Shown: in pieces, positions 53,930 through 61,948 of the stretch | How positions within the stretch are numbered: the stretch's first letter is position 1 | Layout: each line of letters starts with the position of its first letter | From: Candidatus Omnitrophota bacterium | GTDB taxonomy: Bacteria > CAIJMQ01 | DNA: 64,000 nucleotides | Reading direction: 5' to 3' | Assembly (NCBI GenBank): GCA_018812925.1 | Contig: JAHJCU010000004.1 | Coordinates: forward strand, 432,289 to 496,288 | The notes under the pieces: generated by a model | What the model saw: only the letters and a program-made list of their open reading frames with translations | Told to the model about the DNA's origin: nothing | Databases searched by the model: none | Position numbers and translations under genes: made by a program

Positions 53930-54319
53930 TTACGATTTTTTCTCGGTTTCTCTAATTTCTTTTTGTTTCTTATTTTGATACAGCGCAAGCATTGCTATCA
54001 TTATAATAATGGGCAACCAAAAAACTTCATAAAGCCGAGAGAGATAGAAACTGCATATAACGAGAAATATAAGAATAATCCATATGATCATATTAATCTT
54101 AATCAAAAAAACTCTTTCTTTTGAGACCCTCGTATTTTTTATACTTACAAAAGTTAATACTCCCAACCAAATTACAACTACTCCCCAGTAAATAGTCTTA
54201 ATCGTTATTTCTGGAAGCGTGATATTAGGAAACAAGTTTAAGTTTATTGTAACCAATAATATAAACAGAAAAATCAATGGGCCTAGTATTTTATTTAATT
54301 TTGAATTTTTATTTGTCAT
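53930..54319 (-). CDS. Hypothetical four-helix membrane protein
   Basis: 129 residues with about four hydrophobic helices (ILGPLIFLFILLVTINLNLF, TIYWGVVVIWLGVLTFV, MIIWIILIFLVICSFYL and a last helix near VFWLPIIIMIAMLAL) and a lysine-rich C-terminus. No known family recognised. It is inserted between pyrH and frr, which are usually adjacent. Both sides carry AT-rich heptad arrays. Confidence 0.6.
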   Translation of the reverse strand: MTNKNSKLNKILGPLIFLFILLVTINLNLFPNITLPEITIKTIYWGVVVIWLGVLTFVSIKNTRVSKERVFLIKINMIIWIILIFLVICSFYLSRLYEVFWLPIIIMIAMLALYQNKKQKEIRETEKKS

Positions 54320-54351
54320 TTTACATTTTAACTTTTAATTTTTGAATTTGT
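54317..54351. repeat. AT-rich 7-bp-phased array between pyrH and the membrane protein
   Basis: CATTTTA, CATTTTA, ACTTTTA, ATTTTTG and AATTTGT start at 54317, 54324, 54331, 54338 and 54345. It overlaps the 3' end of pyrH. Confidence 0.5.
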
Positions 54352-55143
54352 TATTAATGTCCCGACTTTTTCGCCTTTTAATATTTTTTTGATGCTGTGA
54401 GGGTTCTTTATATCACAAACTATAATAGGAATATTATTTTCTTTACATAAGGATATAGCAGTTAAATCCATTACTTTTAAGTTTTTTTCGAGGACTTGTT
54501 GATAAGTTAATTGTTTGAATTTTTTAGCTTTCGGGTTAATCATAGGGTCGCAATCGTAAACCCCGTCAACTTTTGTGGCTTTCAATAATATGTCGACATT
54601 TAATTCTACGGCTCTTAAAGCGGCGGCGGTGTCAGTGGAGAAATAAGGGTTGCCCGTGCCGCCCGCTAAAATTACTACATCTCCTCTTTCTAAAAATTTT
54701 AAAGCCCGCTCTTTATAAAACAAGGGGCATATGTTTTTTATTTCCAATGCACTCATGATAGAACTTTTGATGCTGTTTTGACGCAGAATATTTTTTAAGT
54801 GGAGAGCATTTATTAATGTCCCGATCATTCCCATATAATCCGAAGTATATCTGTCTAACCCCAACTTTTGCGCGTTAAGCCCGCGAACAATATTTCCGGC
54901 GCCGATTACTACTGCTATTTCTAATTGGGTATTCTTTTTTATGTCTTTTATTTGGGAGATGAAAAAATTTAAAGGATTATTCGCGGAAATCTTATCTTTA
55001 GGATTACCTAAAAATTCACCTGACAGTTTCACCAATATGCGACTGGTTTGCCTTTGCTTGTCTCGTTTTGTCAGCTTCGGCAAGCCGAGGGCGGGACGAG
55101 CCGCGGGTCTTGTTGAAGTGGTTCTGCGTAAAAGTTTTGGCAT
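54328..55143 (-). CDS. pyrH: UMP kinase with an unusual N-terminal extension
   Basis: 271 residues; usual PyrH is about 240. The kinase core begins at RILVKLSGEFLG and has AVVIGAGNIVRGLNAQKLGLDR, MGMIGTLINALHLKNIL, ILAGGTGNPYFSTDTAAALRA and VDGVYDCDP. It phosphorylates UMP to UDP. The first 35 or so residues (RRTTSTRPAARPALGLPKL...) are extra and partly encoded by a 39-bp palindrome (55062-55100). No good start codon lies nearer the core, so the extension is probably translated. Confidence 0.95.
   Translation of the reverse strand: MPKLLRRTTSTRPAARPALGLPKLTKRDKQRQTSRILVKLSGEFLGNPKDKISANNPLNFFISQIKDIKKNTQLEIAVVIGAGNIVRGLNAQKLGLDRYTSDYMGMIGTLINALHLKNILRQNSIKSSIMSALEIKNICPLFYKERALKFLERGDVVILAGGTGNPYFSTDTAAALRAVELNVDILLKATKVDGVYDCDPMINPKAKKFKQLTYQQVLEKNLKVMDLTAISLCKENNIPIIVCDIKNPHSIKKILKGEKVGTLITNSKIKS
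55062..55100. repeat. 39-bp palindrome in the pyrH N-terminal extension
   Basis: CTCGT and ACGAG at the ends with TTCGGC-AA-GCCGA inside. It encodes part of the residues that precede the kinase core. Confidence 0.65.
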
Positions 55144-55206
55144 GAGATAATTCTCGCTGATTTAGAAATATTAAAAAGTAAAAAATCTAGTTCACTTACT
55201 CCGATG

Positions 55207-55803
55207 TTACTGCTCGCCAAGATGATAACGAATAAACCGCTTCACTTGGATATTTTCTTTGATCTTACCTATGTGTTCATCTATAATTCCCCCTATCGTC
55301 TTGCTGGGGTCTTTGACGAATGGCTGGTTAAGCAGGCACACTTCAGAATAGAATTTTTTGAGTTTGCCTTGAGCTATTTTCTCTATTACTGCCGCGGGTT
55401 TATCCGAAGATTGAGAATTATATAAATCAGTTTCCTTTTTAATAACCTCTTCGGGGACATCTTTCTGTGCAATATATTTCGGATTGCTTGCAGCGATGTG
55501 CATAGTAATGTCTTTTACCAAATTTTTAAATTCATCTGTTCTTGCCACAAAGTCCGTTTCACAGTTAATTTCTACCAAAACGCCGATCTTGCCGCCAAAA
55601 TGTATATACGAAGCAATCCTTCCTTCCGAAGTTACTCTTTCCTTTTTTTCCTGTCCTTTAGTAATGCCTTTTTTTCTCAAAATTTCCACAGCTTGCGTTA
55701 AGTCACCATTGGCTTCTTCTAACGAGTTTTTGCAATCAACAATAGGAGCATCAGTTTTCGCTCTTAATTTCTTGATAAGTATTAAGTCTATTTTCTTACT
55801 CAT
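55207..55803 (-). CDS. tsf: Elongation factor Ts
   Basis: A 198-residue short-form EF-Ts: IKKLRAKTDAPIVDCKNSLEEANGDL (UBA-like N-terminus), VLVEINCETDFVARTDEF, HIAASNPKYI and the C-terminal LLNQPFVKDPSKTIGGIIDE. It exchanges GDP for GTP on EF-Tu. The N-terminal motif usually reads T-G-A-P-M-M-D-C-K; here it is T-D-A-P-I-V-D-C-K. It overlaps rpsB by 4 bp. Confidence 0.98.
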   Translation of the reverse strand: MSKKIDLILIKKLRAKTDAPIVDCKNSLEEANGDLTQAVEILRKKGITKGQEKKERVTSEGRIASYIHFGGKIGVLVEINCETDFVARTDEFKNLVKDITMHIAASNPKYIAQKDVPEEVIKKETDLYNSQSSDKPAAVIEKIAQGKLKKFYSEVCLLNQPFVKDPSKTIGGIIDEHIGKIKENIQVKRFIRYHLGEQ

Positions 55804-56693
55804 TTTGCACCTTTACCTTGATCGTCTGCCTTTGTTGATGCAGGTTTCTTGACTTCTTTTGCTTTCTCACTTGTCTTTTGTTGCGCATCCGCCTGTTTTT
55901 CTTCGGTTGGAGTGGGCGCAGGGGCATCTGTTTTTTTCTGTTCGGCGCCTTCGGCTAAAACTTCTACGTGAGCTTCTTTTTCATCTTTTTTGAGCTGCTT
56001 AATTGCTGCTTTTCTGCCTTCCAAAATAGCGTCAACTATTCGTGTGGTGATTAGCTTTACAGCTCTGATAGTGTCATCGTTTGCGGGGATAGGATAATCA
56101 ACTTCTCTGGGGTCGCAGTTTGTATCTATCAAACCCACAATAGTTATTCCTAATTTTCTTGCTTCGGCAACGGCTATTTTTTCTCTGTGGGTATCAACGA
56201 TAAACATACAATCCGGAAATTTTTCCATGTTTTTTATGCCCGCAAAGTTCTTTTCCAGTTTTGCCTTCTCTTTTTTTAGCTTGGATGCTTCTTTTTTGAT
56301 TAGTGTATCTATTTTCCCGCTTTCTTCCATTTTTTCAAGCTCTTTAAGACGATTCGTGGATTTTTTAAGTGTCTCAAAATTTGTCAGCGTTCCGCCAAGC
56401 CATCGGTCAACTACATAAAAAACGTCTGCTCGTTTAGCTTCGGCAAGTATCGTTTCTTGTGCCTGTTTTTTTGTCCCAACCAGTAAAAAAGTTTTACCTT
56501 CGGCTGCCAGTTTTTTTACGAAGTCATACGCTTCCTGAAACTTCTTAACTGTTTTGGTGAGGTCGATAATATGTATTCCTTCTTTTTTGCCGTAGATATA
56601 CTGCGCCATCTTTGGGTTCCATTTGTTTGTCGGATGACCAAAATGTAACGCCACTTCCAATGCTTCAGAAATAGAAATAACCTCTTTCGTCAA
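55800..56693 (-). CDS. rpsB: 30S ribosomal protein S2
   Basis: 297 residues: ALEVALHFGHPTNKWNPKMAQYIYG, RKLGITIVGLIDTNCDP and IPANDDTIRAVKLIT are standard S2. A lysine/alanine/proline-rich tail of about 60 residues (QKKTDAPAPTPTEEKQADA...) extends beyond the usual end. The start codon is TTG, chosen because GGGAGG lies 8 nt upstream and the frame opens directly with TKEVISI. First gene of the rpsB-tsf-pyrH-frr cluster. Confidence 0.98.
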   Translation of the reverse strand: MTKEVISISEALEVALHFGHPTNKWNPKMAQYIYGKKEGIHIIDLTKTVKKFQEAYDFVKKLAAEGKTFLLVGTKKQAQETILAEAKRADVFYVVDRWLGGTLTNFETLKKSTNRLKELEKMEESGKIDTLIKKEASKLKKEKAKLEKNFAGIKNMEKFPDCMFIVDTHREKIAVAEARKLGITIVGLIDTNCDPREVDYPIPANDDTIRAVKLITTRIVDAILEGRKAAIKQLKKDEKEAHVEVLAEGAEQKKTDAPAPTPTEEKQADAQQKTSEKAKEVKKPASTKADDQGKGAK

Positions 56694-56712
56694 GATATAT
56701 CCTCCCTACCTT

Positions 56713-56949
56713 TCACTCGCCGCTTGGCGATATAGGCTTATACTTTTTTATTACCAACCTTATCACAATCCACTCAAACGCAATGTCAGAGTTTATAAAC
56801 GGATTTTGCTTGTTAGAAACCGTAAAGTCCACGATTATATCACAGCTTAAAATTTGATTGCAATTGCCGCAAGAGAAGCGCCGGTCTTTTAGCTTACAAA
56901 AAACAGGCAACAAATTTTGGACAGAGAGGCAATTTACGCCTCGAGCCAC
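56713..56949 (-). CDS. Possible small cysteine-containing protein
   Basis: A 78-residue GTG-start frame between the flippase fragment and rpsB. It has a CxxC (FSCGNCNQILSC) that could be half a zinc ribbon but no second pair. The ribosome site is weak, and the 3' part overlaps a TCGCC/GGCGA hairpin. It may be a real small protein or a non-coding leader of rpsB; the sequence does not settle it. Confidence 0.3.
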   Translation of the reverse strand: MARGVNCLSVQNLLPVFCKLKDRRFSCGNCNQILSCDIIVDFTVSNKQNPFINSDIAFEWIVIRLVIKKYKPISPSGE

Positions 56950-56950
56950 C

Positions 56951-57565
56951 CTATTTATCTAAGGCTGTAACTATTATCAATATTATCGAATAACCGATTA
57001 TGCTTGATACAAGAGCAAGCGGGAACGACCATGTATTTGTATAATGCAAAATCAAAGTAACTACCATAGTTGCAATCACAGGCTTTTCGCAGGTTTTATA
57101 AAAAGGAATTTTTATTCCAACTCTTGTAAGATAAAACACGGCAAACCCAAACATGACAGCTAAACTGATAAGTGTGGCAAGACCGATGCCTGCCAACCCA
57201 TAAACTGGAATAAGGCAAAGGTTTAAAATGCTGGCGTAAAAAATCAATATACCCAAACTTACGACAACCATTCCTTGTCGGTTTATAAATAAAGCTATTT
57301 TTAGCAATAAAGAATTGAAATAAATAAAAATTAGACTCCAGACAATAATTTGGAAAGGCAAAACAAATACATTAGACGCTTCAGTGAAGAAAAAAAAGAA
57401 AATATCTTGAGCGCGGAAAGCAAGAAACGCAACCAGGGGAAATAAGAAGATAGATATCATCCTCATATTTTCGAATTGTTTGTCTAAAAATGCTTGCCCT
57501 GAATCGTCCGCCATTGTATCAGTGGTGGACTGGTTTAGGGATTGTTTTTCATTAACCTCTGCCAT
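56951..57565 (-). CDS. C-terminal half of a polysaccharide flippase (MATE/Wzx/MurJ type)
   Basis: 204 residues whose hydrophobic part (about 30-204, six helices) resembles the last third to half of oligosaccharide or lipid II flippases: the LPFQIIVWSLIFIYFNSLLLKIALFINRQ loop and the IPVYGLAGIGLATLISLAVMF helix pair are typical. The first 30 residues are hydrophilic and unlike any flippase start. Full proteins have 12 to 14 helices, so this is a truncated gene or a half-size descendant. It has a good ribosome site, so it may still be made. Confidence 0.65.
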   Translation of the reverse strand: MAEVNEKQSLNQSTTDTMADDSGQAFLDKQFENMRMISIFLFPLVAFLAFRAQDIFFFFFTEASNVFVLPFQIIVWSLIFIYFNSLLLKIALFINRQGMVVVSLGILIFYASILNLCLIPVYGLAGIGLATLISLAVMFGFAVFYLTRVGIKIPFYKTCEKPVIATMVVTLILHYTNTWSFPLALVSSIIGYSIILIIVTALDK

Positions 57566-57579
57566 AAATATTCCTCCAA

Positions 57580-58581
57580 TTATAAAGGAGATTCTTCTTT
57601 GGGGGAGCGCCCCATTAACTCTCCTACTGCCTCAAAAGGTTTTTCCCCTTCCCATAAGACTTCATATACCACGCGTGTTATGGGCATTTCAACTCCCAAT
57701 TTTTCCGCCAGTTTAAGTGCGGATTTTGTAGCCCACACTCCTTCAGCAACCATATCCATTCCTTTCAACACTTCGTCCAAACTTTGTCCTTTACCTATTT
57801 TTTCGCCTACACCTCTATTTCTTGAATGTTTTGATGTGCAGGTAACAATCATATCGCCCATTCCCGCAAGACCGGCAAATGTTAAAGGGTCCGCGCCCAT
57901 CTTAATGCCAAGCCGCGACATTTCAACCAACCCCCTTGTAATAAGTGCCGATTTAGTATTATCTCCGTAACCCAGCCCGTCAGATATGCCGCAGGCAAGC
58001 GCTATAATATTTTTCAACGCTCCGCCGAGCTCCACGCCGACTATGTCCGTATTCGTATATACCCTCAAATTCATCCCCATAAAAATATCTTGAACTTTTT
58101 TAGTGTTTTCATGGCTTCCCGCGCAGACTATCGTCGTGGGGATACCATTTGCAACCTCTACCGCAATAGAAGGACCGGACAGAGCCGTTATGTTGACGGG
58201 ATTAATCTTACCCAAAACATCTTTTGCAACTTCGGACATTCTAAAAAAAGTATTCTCCTCAATACCCTTTACAAGAGATACAAAAATAGTTTTCGCGTCA
58301 AAATTTTTTATCTGTTCCAGAGATTTTCTTAAATATTGTGACGGGATGGCAATGACAACTATGTCTTTATCTTTTACGGCTGAATTAATATCAGATGTTA
58401 GAATTATTTCATCAGGGAATTTTATTCCGGGCAGGAACTTAATATTTTCTCTTTTTGCCTGCAGAACCTTCAAATAATCCGGAAATTTTTCCCAAAGAGT
58501 TACTTCGTGTTTCTTCTTGGCAAGATGAAGCGCGATTGCCGTTCCCCAACTGCCAGCGCCTATAACGGAAATTTTAGTCAT
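57580..58581 (-). CDS. gpsA: Glycerol-3-phosphate dehydrogenase [NAD(P)+]
   Basis: 333 residues: ISVIGAGSWGTAIALHLAKK, VVIAIPSQYLR, ALSGPSIAVEVANGIPTTIV, the catalytic lysine region VGVELGGALKNIIALACGI and GLAGMGDMIVTCTSKHSRNR. It reduces DHAP to sn-glycerol-3-phosphate for phospholipids. plsY, the next enzyme in that path, lies directly upstream on the same strand, with a heptad/compound-palindrome element between. Confidence 0.98.
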   Translation of the reverse strand: MTKISVIGAGSWGTAIALHLAKKKHEVTLWEKFPDYLKVLQAKRENIKFLPGIKFPDEIILTSDINSAVKDKDIVVIAIPSQYLRKSLEQIKNFDAKTIFVSLVKGIEENTFFRMSEVAKDVLGKINPVNITALSGPSIAVEVANGIPTTIVCAGSHENTKKVQDIFMGMNLRVYTNTDIVGVELGGALKNIIALACGISDGLGYGDNTKSALITRGLVEMSRLGIKMGADPLTFAGLAGMGDMIVTCTSKHSRNRGVGEKIGKGQSLDEVLKGMDMVAEGVWATKSALKLAEKLGVEMPITRVVYEVLWEGEKPFEAVGELMGRSPKEESPL

Positions 58582-58594
58582 GATATTTAATTTC

Positions 58595-58732
58595 GTAAAT
58601 CGTAAATGGTAATCGGTAATTAGTAATTTTTTAAAATTACGCTTTACCCTTAGAGATTGTTGAGCAATCTCAAGGACTTTGGTCCCGGGAATCTTTTAGA
58701 TTCCACGGGGCTATTTACGGATTACCGGTTAC
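58595..58732. repeat. GTAA-family heptad hairpin interrupted by a 78-bp compound palindrome
   Basis: GTAA words start at 58595, 58602, 58609, 58616 and 58623; TTAC words at 58637 and 58644, then after the inserted palindrome at 58715, 58722 and 58729. The interruption (58644 to 58715) is 71 bp, as at 35985-36056. Confidence 0.88.
58633..58710. repeat. 78-bp compound palindrome, copy 2
   Basis: Reverse complement of 35993-36070 with two mismatches in 78 positions. Confidence 0.93.
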
Positions 58733-58757
58733 AAAAAATAAGCATCAGTTTGTTTTT

Positions 58758-59378
58758 TTATCTTCTTCTCCCAAATTTATTTTCTCTGCCTTGAATCAAC
58801 CGCTTTATATTCAAACGGTGACGAATAATTATAAGCACAGTAACTATACAGGAAAATATGATTATAGGTAAAGCAACCTTTCCGCCAATCCCCGCTAACA
58901 TCAAAATAGGCAGAGATATCGCTGCAACAAGGGACGCCAGCGAAACATATCCGAACGGAATAAACACCGCAACCCATATTCCCAATACGATAAGCAAAGT
59001 AATAGGTGCAAGCCCTACAAATACTCCCGCAGAAGTAGCAACACCTTTTCCGCCCTTAAACTTTACCCATATGCTCCAATTATGTCCGAGAATACTTATT
59101 ATCCCGCCTGTTATTTTTAACATCGGCACAGACATTATATTGTCCGTGAAAAAAGTGGAAATATAACCCGCTAAGAATACAGCCAAAAATCCTTTGCCCC
59201 CGTCAAGAATGAAAGCAAGAAACCCCCATCTTGCGTCTAGCACTCTTGCAAGATTGGTAGCGCCGATATTACCGCTTCCTACCCTTCTTAAATCTATCCC
59301 TCTGGCTTTCCCTAACCAGAAACTAAAAGGCAGAGAGCCGAGCAGGTAGCCAACAATTATTACCAGTATTAGACTCAT
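58758..59378 (-). CDS. plsY: Acyl-phosphate glycerol-3-phosphate acyltransferase PlsY
   Basis: A 206-residue, five-helix membrane enzyme: GYLLGSLPFSFWLGKARGIDLR, GSGNIGATNLARVL, FILDGGKGFLAV and GHNWSIWVKFKGGKGVATSAG are the family motifs. It adds the first acyl chain to glycerol-3-phosphate, the product of GpsA, whose gene follows. Normal length. Confidence 0.98.
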   Translation of the reverse strand: MSLILVIIVGYLLGSLPFSFWLGKARGIDLRRVGSGNIGATNLARVLDARWGFLAFILDGGKGFLAVFLAGYISTFFTDNIMSVPMLKITGGIISILGHNWSIWVKFKGGKGVATSAGVFVGLAPITLLIVLGIWVAVFIPFGYVSLASLVAAISLPILMLAGIGGKVALPIIIFSCIVTVLIIIRHRLNIKRLIQGRENKFGRRR

Positions 59379-59397
59379 ATATTCGCTCCGCTTTAAC

Positions 59398-59490
59398 GAT
59401 GGATGATGGATGAGCGTCCCGACATATCGGGACTAGGACGAAGGACAACTTTATTCTGTTTCGTCCCTCATCCTTCGTCACTCGTCTCTC
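59398..59490. repeat. GA-rich heptad hairpin with nested palindrome
   Basis: The left arm has GATGGAT twice at 59398 and 59405, then a GTCCCGA/TCGGGAC palindrome and GGACGAA/GGACAAC words. The right arm is GTCCCTC, ATCCTTC, GTCACTC and GTCTCTC at 59463, 59470, 59477 and 59484. A T run follows on the plus strand. Confidence 0.7.
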
Positions 59491-59500
59491 GTTTTTTTTA

Positions 59501-59824
59501 CTAAAACAATTGCATATCACCCTGAAAAATAATATCGTAATATTCTTTTATGGACTTTAATGAATTACTTGCCAAAATGGTTAAATAATAAGTTGCGACA
59601 ATAACTATTATAGTTACGATTATTTTTGTTTTCCAGTTAAAGCGGGGATTAAACCAAACCATCGGAAGAGCCAGTGGCCCGACACACAAAAAAGCAACAA
59701 TTATCCAGGTAGTTCTAAAATACCACGGGCTCTGTTTGGGCTTTTCTGCCAGCATCTCACCGCAGAACCTGCATTTAATCGCTTCGTCCTGAATTTCTTC
59801 CGCGCAATAAGGGCATTTTTTCAT
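59501..59824 (-). CDS. Zinc-ribbon membrane protein
   Basis: 107 residues: an N-terminal zinc ribbon ([24 protein letters not shown]) and two to three membrane helices ([20 protein letters not shown], then [17 protein letters not shown]). Such small ribbon-plus-helix proteins are common and of unknown role. The C-terminal 25 residues are polar. Confidence 0.75.
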   Translation of the reverse strand: MKKCPYCAEEIQDEAIKCRFCGEMLAEKPKQSPWYFRTTWIIVAFLCVGPLALPMVWFNPRFNWKTKIIVTIIVIVATYYLTILASNSLKSIKEYYDIIFQGDMQLF

Positions 59825-59877
59825 AAGATTCCCTGAAAGGTGTTAATAAAAATGTACGCCTACCCTTCTTTTTTAAT

Positions 59878-60705
59878 TCACTTGTTGACCACTTTGTTTT
59901 TATAAGTTTCCTCTTCTATGTAGAAATTTATGTTTGGATTTTTAGAACTATAAGCTATCTGAATTTTATCTTTATCCGCTATTAGATTGAAGGCATCTTG
60001 TCCAATTTTAGCAGTCCTTTTGTACCCTTTTTTATTTACATAAAATTCATATCCTACTGAACATTTTCTTTTTTTATCAACAGACGATTTATACATTTTA
60101 CTGCGGTCTAATTTGTAACTAATGTCAGCATTTGTAATAACACCGCCAGTATCAAAAAAATCTTCAACTTCGTTTTTATATCTTACATTATCAAGCAGGG
60201 CTATCATTAAAATAAACATCACAACAAATAAATGTATATAAACCTTGTTCCTTAGTAGTGCCCATATTTTTTCTACTTTAAATTCTTCTCTCACTTTATC
60301 TATTCTAAGAAACCATATAGAGAAAACACAAACTAACATATTAATAATGGGCATAATCCTTGCGGTAAACGTATTTCCTGCCATCCAATTAAACGAGGAT
60401 TCCGGATGGCTAGTAAGCAATATCAATAAACTAAGTGCATAAACAATTACGAATATCCAGTACATAACTAAAATTATTTTTCTTGCCCTCTCCTTAAAAT
60501 TAAATAATCCAATTCCAACTAATATAAAAATGTAAGTAAGAATTAGAGTAAATAAAGTTTGGGACGGATATCTACTACTATGAGGAATCATATTTGCAAA
60601 CCCTCGAAAGGTTCCAATCAACATGGGAATCAACCAAAAACAAGCAATGAGTTTAACAATTATTCGCTTTTTTATAATCAAATAGTTATATAAAAGTTGC
60701 CACAT
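59878..60705 (-). CDS. Hypothetical multi-pass membrane protein
   Basis: About 275 residues from the ATG at 60705 (AGGAGG upstream; the ORF-track start at 60750 lies in repeat DNA). Five N-terminal helices (about residues 10-175) are followed by a soluble C-terminal domain of about 90 residues that looks beta-rich and lysine-rich (GGVITNADISYKLDRSKMYK ... KIQIAYSSKNPNINFYI). This tail resembles DUF3592-like domains, at low confidence. Function unknown. No cotranscribed partner. Confidence 0.55.
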   Translation of the reverse strand: MWQLLYNYLIIKKRIIVKLIACFWLIPMLIGTFRGFANMIPHSSRYPSQTLFTLILTYIFILVGIGLFNFKERARKIILVMYWIFVIVYALSLLILLTSHPESSFNWMAGNTFTARIMPIINMLVCVFSIWFLRIDKVREEFKVEKIWALLRNKVYIHLFVVMFILMIALLDNVRYKNEVEDFFDTGGVITNADISYKLDRSKMYKSSVDKKRKCSVGYEFYVNKKGYKRTAKIGQDAFNLIADKDKIQIAYSSKNPNINFYIEEETYKNKVVNK

Positions 60706-60744
60706 TTTCGCCTCCTTTTTCATAAAAATTCTTTGGCTTGGACA

Positions 60745-60856
60745 CCTCATCCTTTAGGATGGGGAGGAAAGCCGAATATCTCCTTATACTATAACAAAGG
60801 TGTATATATAATGGTCAGTCTATTCTAATATAAATGCCTCGCCCTTTAGGGCGGGG
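60745..60856. mobile_element. Candidate non-autonomous IS200/IS605-like element (paired terminal hairpins)
   Basis: Two hairpins of the same design, CCTCATCCTTTAGGATGGGG at 60745-60764 and CCTCGCCCTTTAGGGCGGGG at 60837-60856, are separated by 72 bp of AT-rich DNA. Subterminal imperfect hairpins with a TTTAGG loop resemble the ends recognised by Y1 (TnpA) transposases. There is no transposase between them. Confidence 0.5.
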
Positions 60857-60873
60857 TAATTTACTCCCCTCTT

Positions 60874-60945
60874 CTAATCCTTCCCTGTCCGCCTGAATTT
60901 TTTGCGGGTGTTTCTTATTTTTATTATTAACGGGATTCCTTCCAA
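60874..60945 (-). pseudogene. Displaced former 3' end of der
   Basis: An open frame LEGIPLIIKIRNTRKKFRRT, then GKD and a stop, lies directly after the HEPN gene. It matches the der C-terminus LEGIPLIIKIRNTRQKHGRI (62169-62231) at 55 of 63 nucleotides, in the same orientation. It looks like the old end of der pushed away by an insertion. Confidence 0.85.
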
Positions 60946-60948
60946 TTA

Positions 60949-61389
60949 TTATAAATACTCAGGAAATTCTGCTTTAATTTTATCTCTAATAAATTCTACA
61001 AAGGACTCTGTTTCTTTGAAAAGTTCTTCCGCTTCTTTATCGGATACTACGCCTGCCCTGTCATAGTCGGCGATGTTTCTCTTTTTTCTGGAACGGTCAA
61101 GATAATCTATAACGCTAATATGTTCCTTCCCCAAGATATCTCTTAAAGCTGTCCATGTTGTATAGTGGTGGCTTTCTGTTGCAGGCTTGTAGCCACAGCA
61201 ATAAAGTAGCGCAAGTCCTGCCTGAAAAGCGGCGTTGTAGGTTATGTTGAATTTTCTGTCTGCCGAAAGGTTTTCGAGCGAAGCGTCTTGAATATCCCTG
61301 TTAATCAGATTAAAAATATCTCTTATTTCTTGTTTGCTGGTTTGATGTTTTTTGAGCTTCCCCACGCTATACCAATTCTCTAAGGTCAT
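60949..61389 (-). CDS. HEPN-domain protein (nucleotidyltransferase partner)
   Basis: A 146-residue, all-helical HEPN-like protein. The C-terminal RSRKKRNIADYD segment sits where HEPN ribonucleases have RxxxxxH; here the last position is tyrosine, as in several MNT-associated HEPN proteins. It overlaps the nucleotidyltransferase gene by 23 bp. In known MNT-HEPN pairs HEPN is the RNase toxin and the nucleotidyltransferase modifies it; that is the likely arrangement here. Confidence 0.78.
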   Translation of the reverse strand: MTLENWYSVGKLKKHQTSKQEIRDIFNLINRDIQDASLENLSADRKFNITYNAAFQAGLALLYCCGYKPATESHHYTTWTALRDILGKEHISVIDYLDRSRKKRNIADYDRAGVVSDKEAEELFKETESFVEFIRDKIKAEFPEYL

Positions 61390-61948
61390 TTTTCGTTCCT
61401 TTCAGGAAAATTTTCGGTTCTTTTAAAACTGTTGTTATAAAATGGTTGTGAACTTTTCTTTTTTGCTTGAACTCTTCAGGCGGGAAAATGGTGCAGTTGA
61501 TTTCTCTTCTTAATTCTTTTTCCGACTGTATGATTACTTTCTGTAAATCTTTTAGAGTGGCATCGCCGATTATGAATAAATCGATATCGCTGGATAGGTT
61601 CTCGCTGTTTTTGGCATAGGAGCCGTAAATAAAAGCGATTTGGATATTTTCGTAGCCCTTAACTAAGGATTTTAATTTGTCGCCGATGCCTGCGGTTTTG
61701 AGAATAATACTTTTCAGTTCGGAAAATAACGGGAAATCTTTGTTAACTGAATAATATTTTCTATTAGCTTCTGTTTCTATGTTTAGCAGTCCCATTTTCT
61801 CAAGGTTTTGGAGTTCTCTTCTGATGCTGGTATAAGGCGTTTTTAAAAGTGATTCAATCTGCCGAGGATAATAGCTGTTGTTCGCGTTTATTAAGAAAAG
61901 CTTAAGCAAGTCTATTCGGGTTTTGGAAGAAAGTAGAGAAGTTAACAT
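61367..61948 (-). CDS. Winged-helix nucleotidyltransferase (MNT type)
   Basis: 193 residues: an N-terminal winged-helix domain (RIDLLKLFLINANNSYYPRQ, TSIRRELQNLEKMGLLN; about 1-80) and a minimal nucleotidyltransferase domain with FIYGSYAKNSENLSSDIDLFIIG (GSxA...SDIDLF). It could both repress the operon and adenylylate the HEPN partner. It is followed by the overlapping HEPN gene. Confidence 0.88.
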   Translation of the reverse strand: MLTSLLSSKTRIDLLKLFLINANNSYYPRQIESLLKTPYTSIRRELQNLEKMGLLNIETEANRKYYSVNKDFPLFSELKSIILKTAGIGDKLKSLVKGYENIQIAFIYGSYAKNSENLSSDIDLFIIGDATLKDLQKVIIQSEKELRREINCTIFPPEEFKQKRKVHNHFITTVLKEPKIFLKGTKNDLRELV

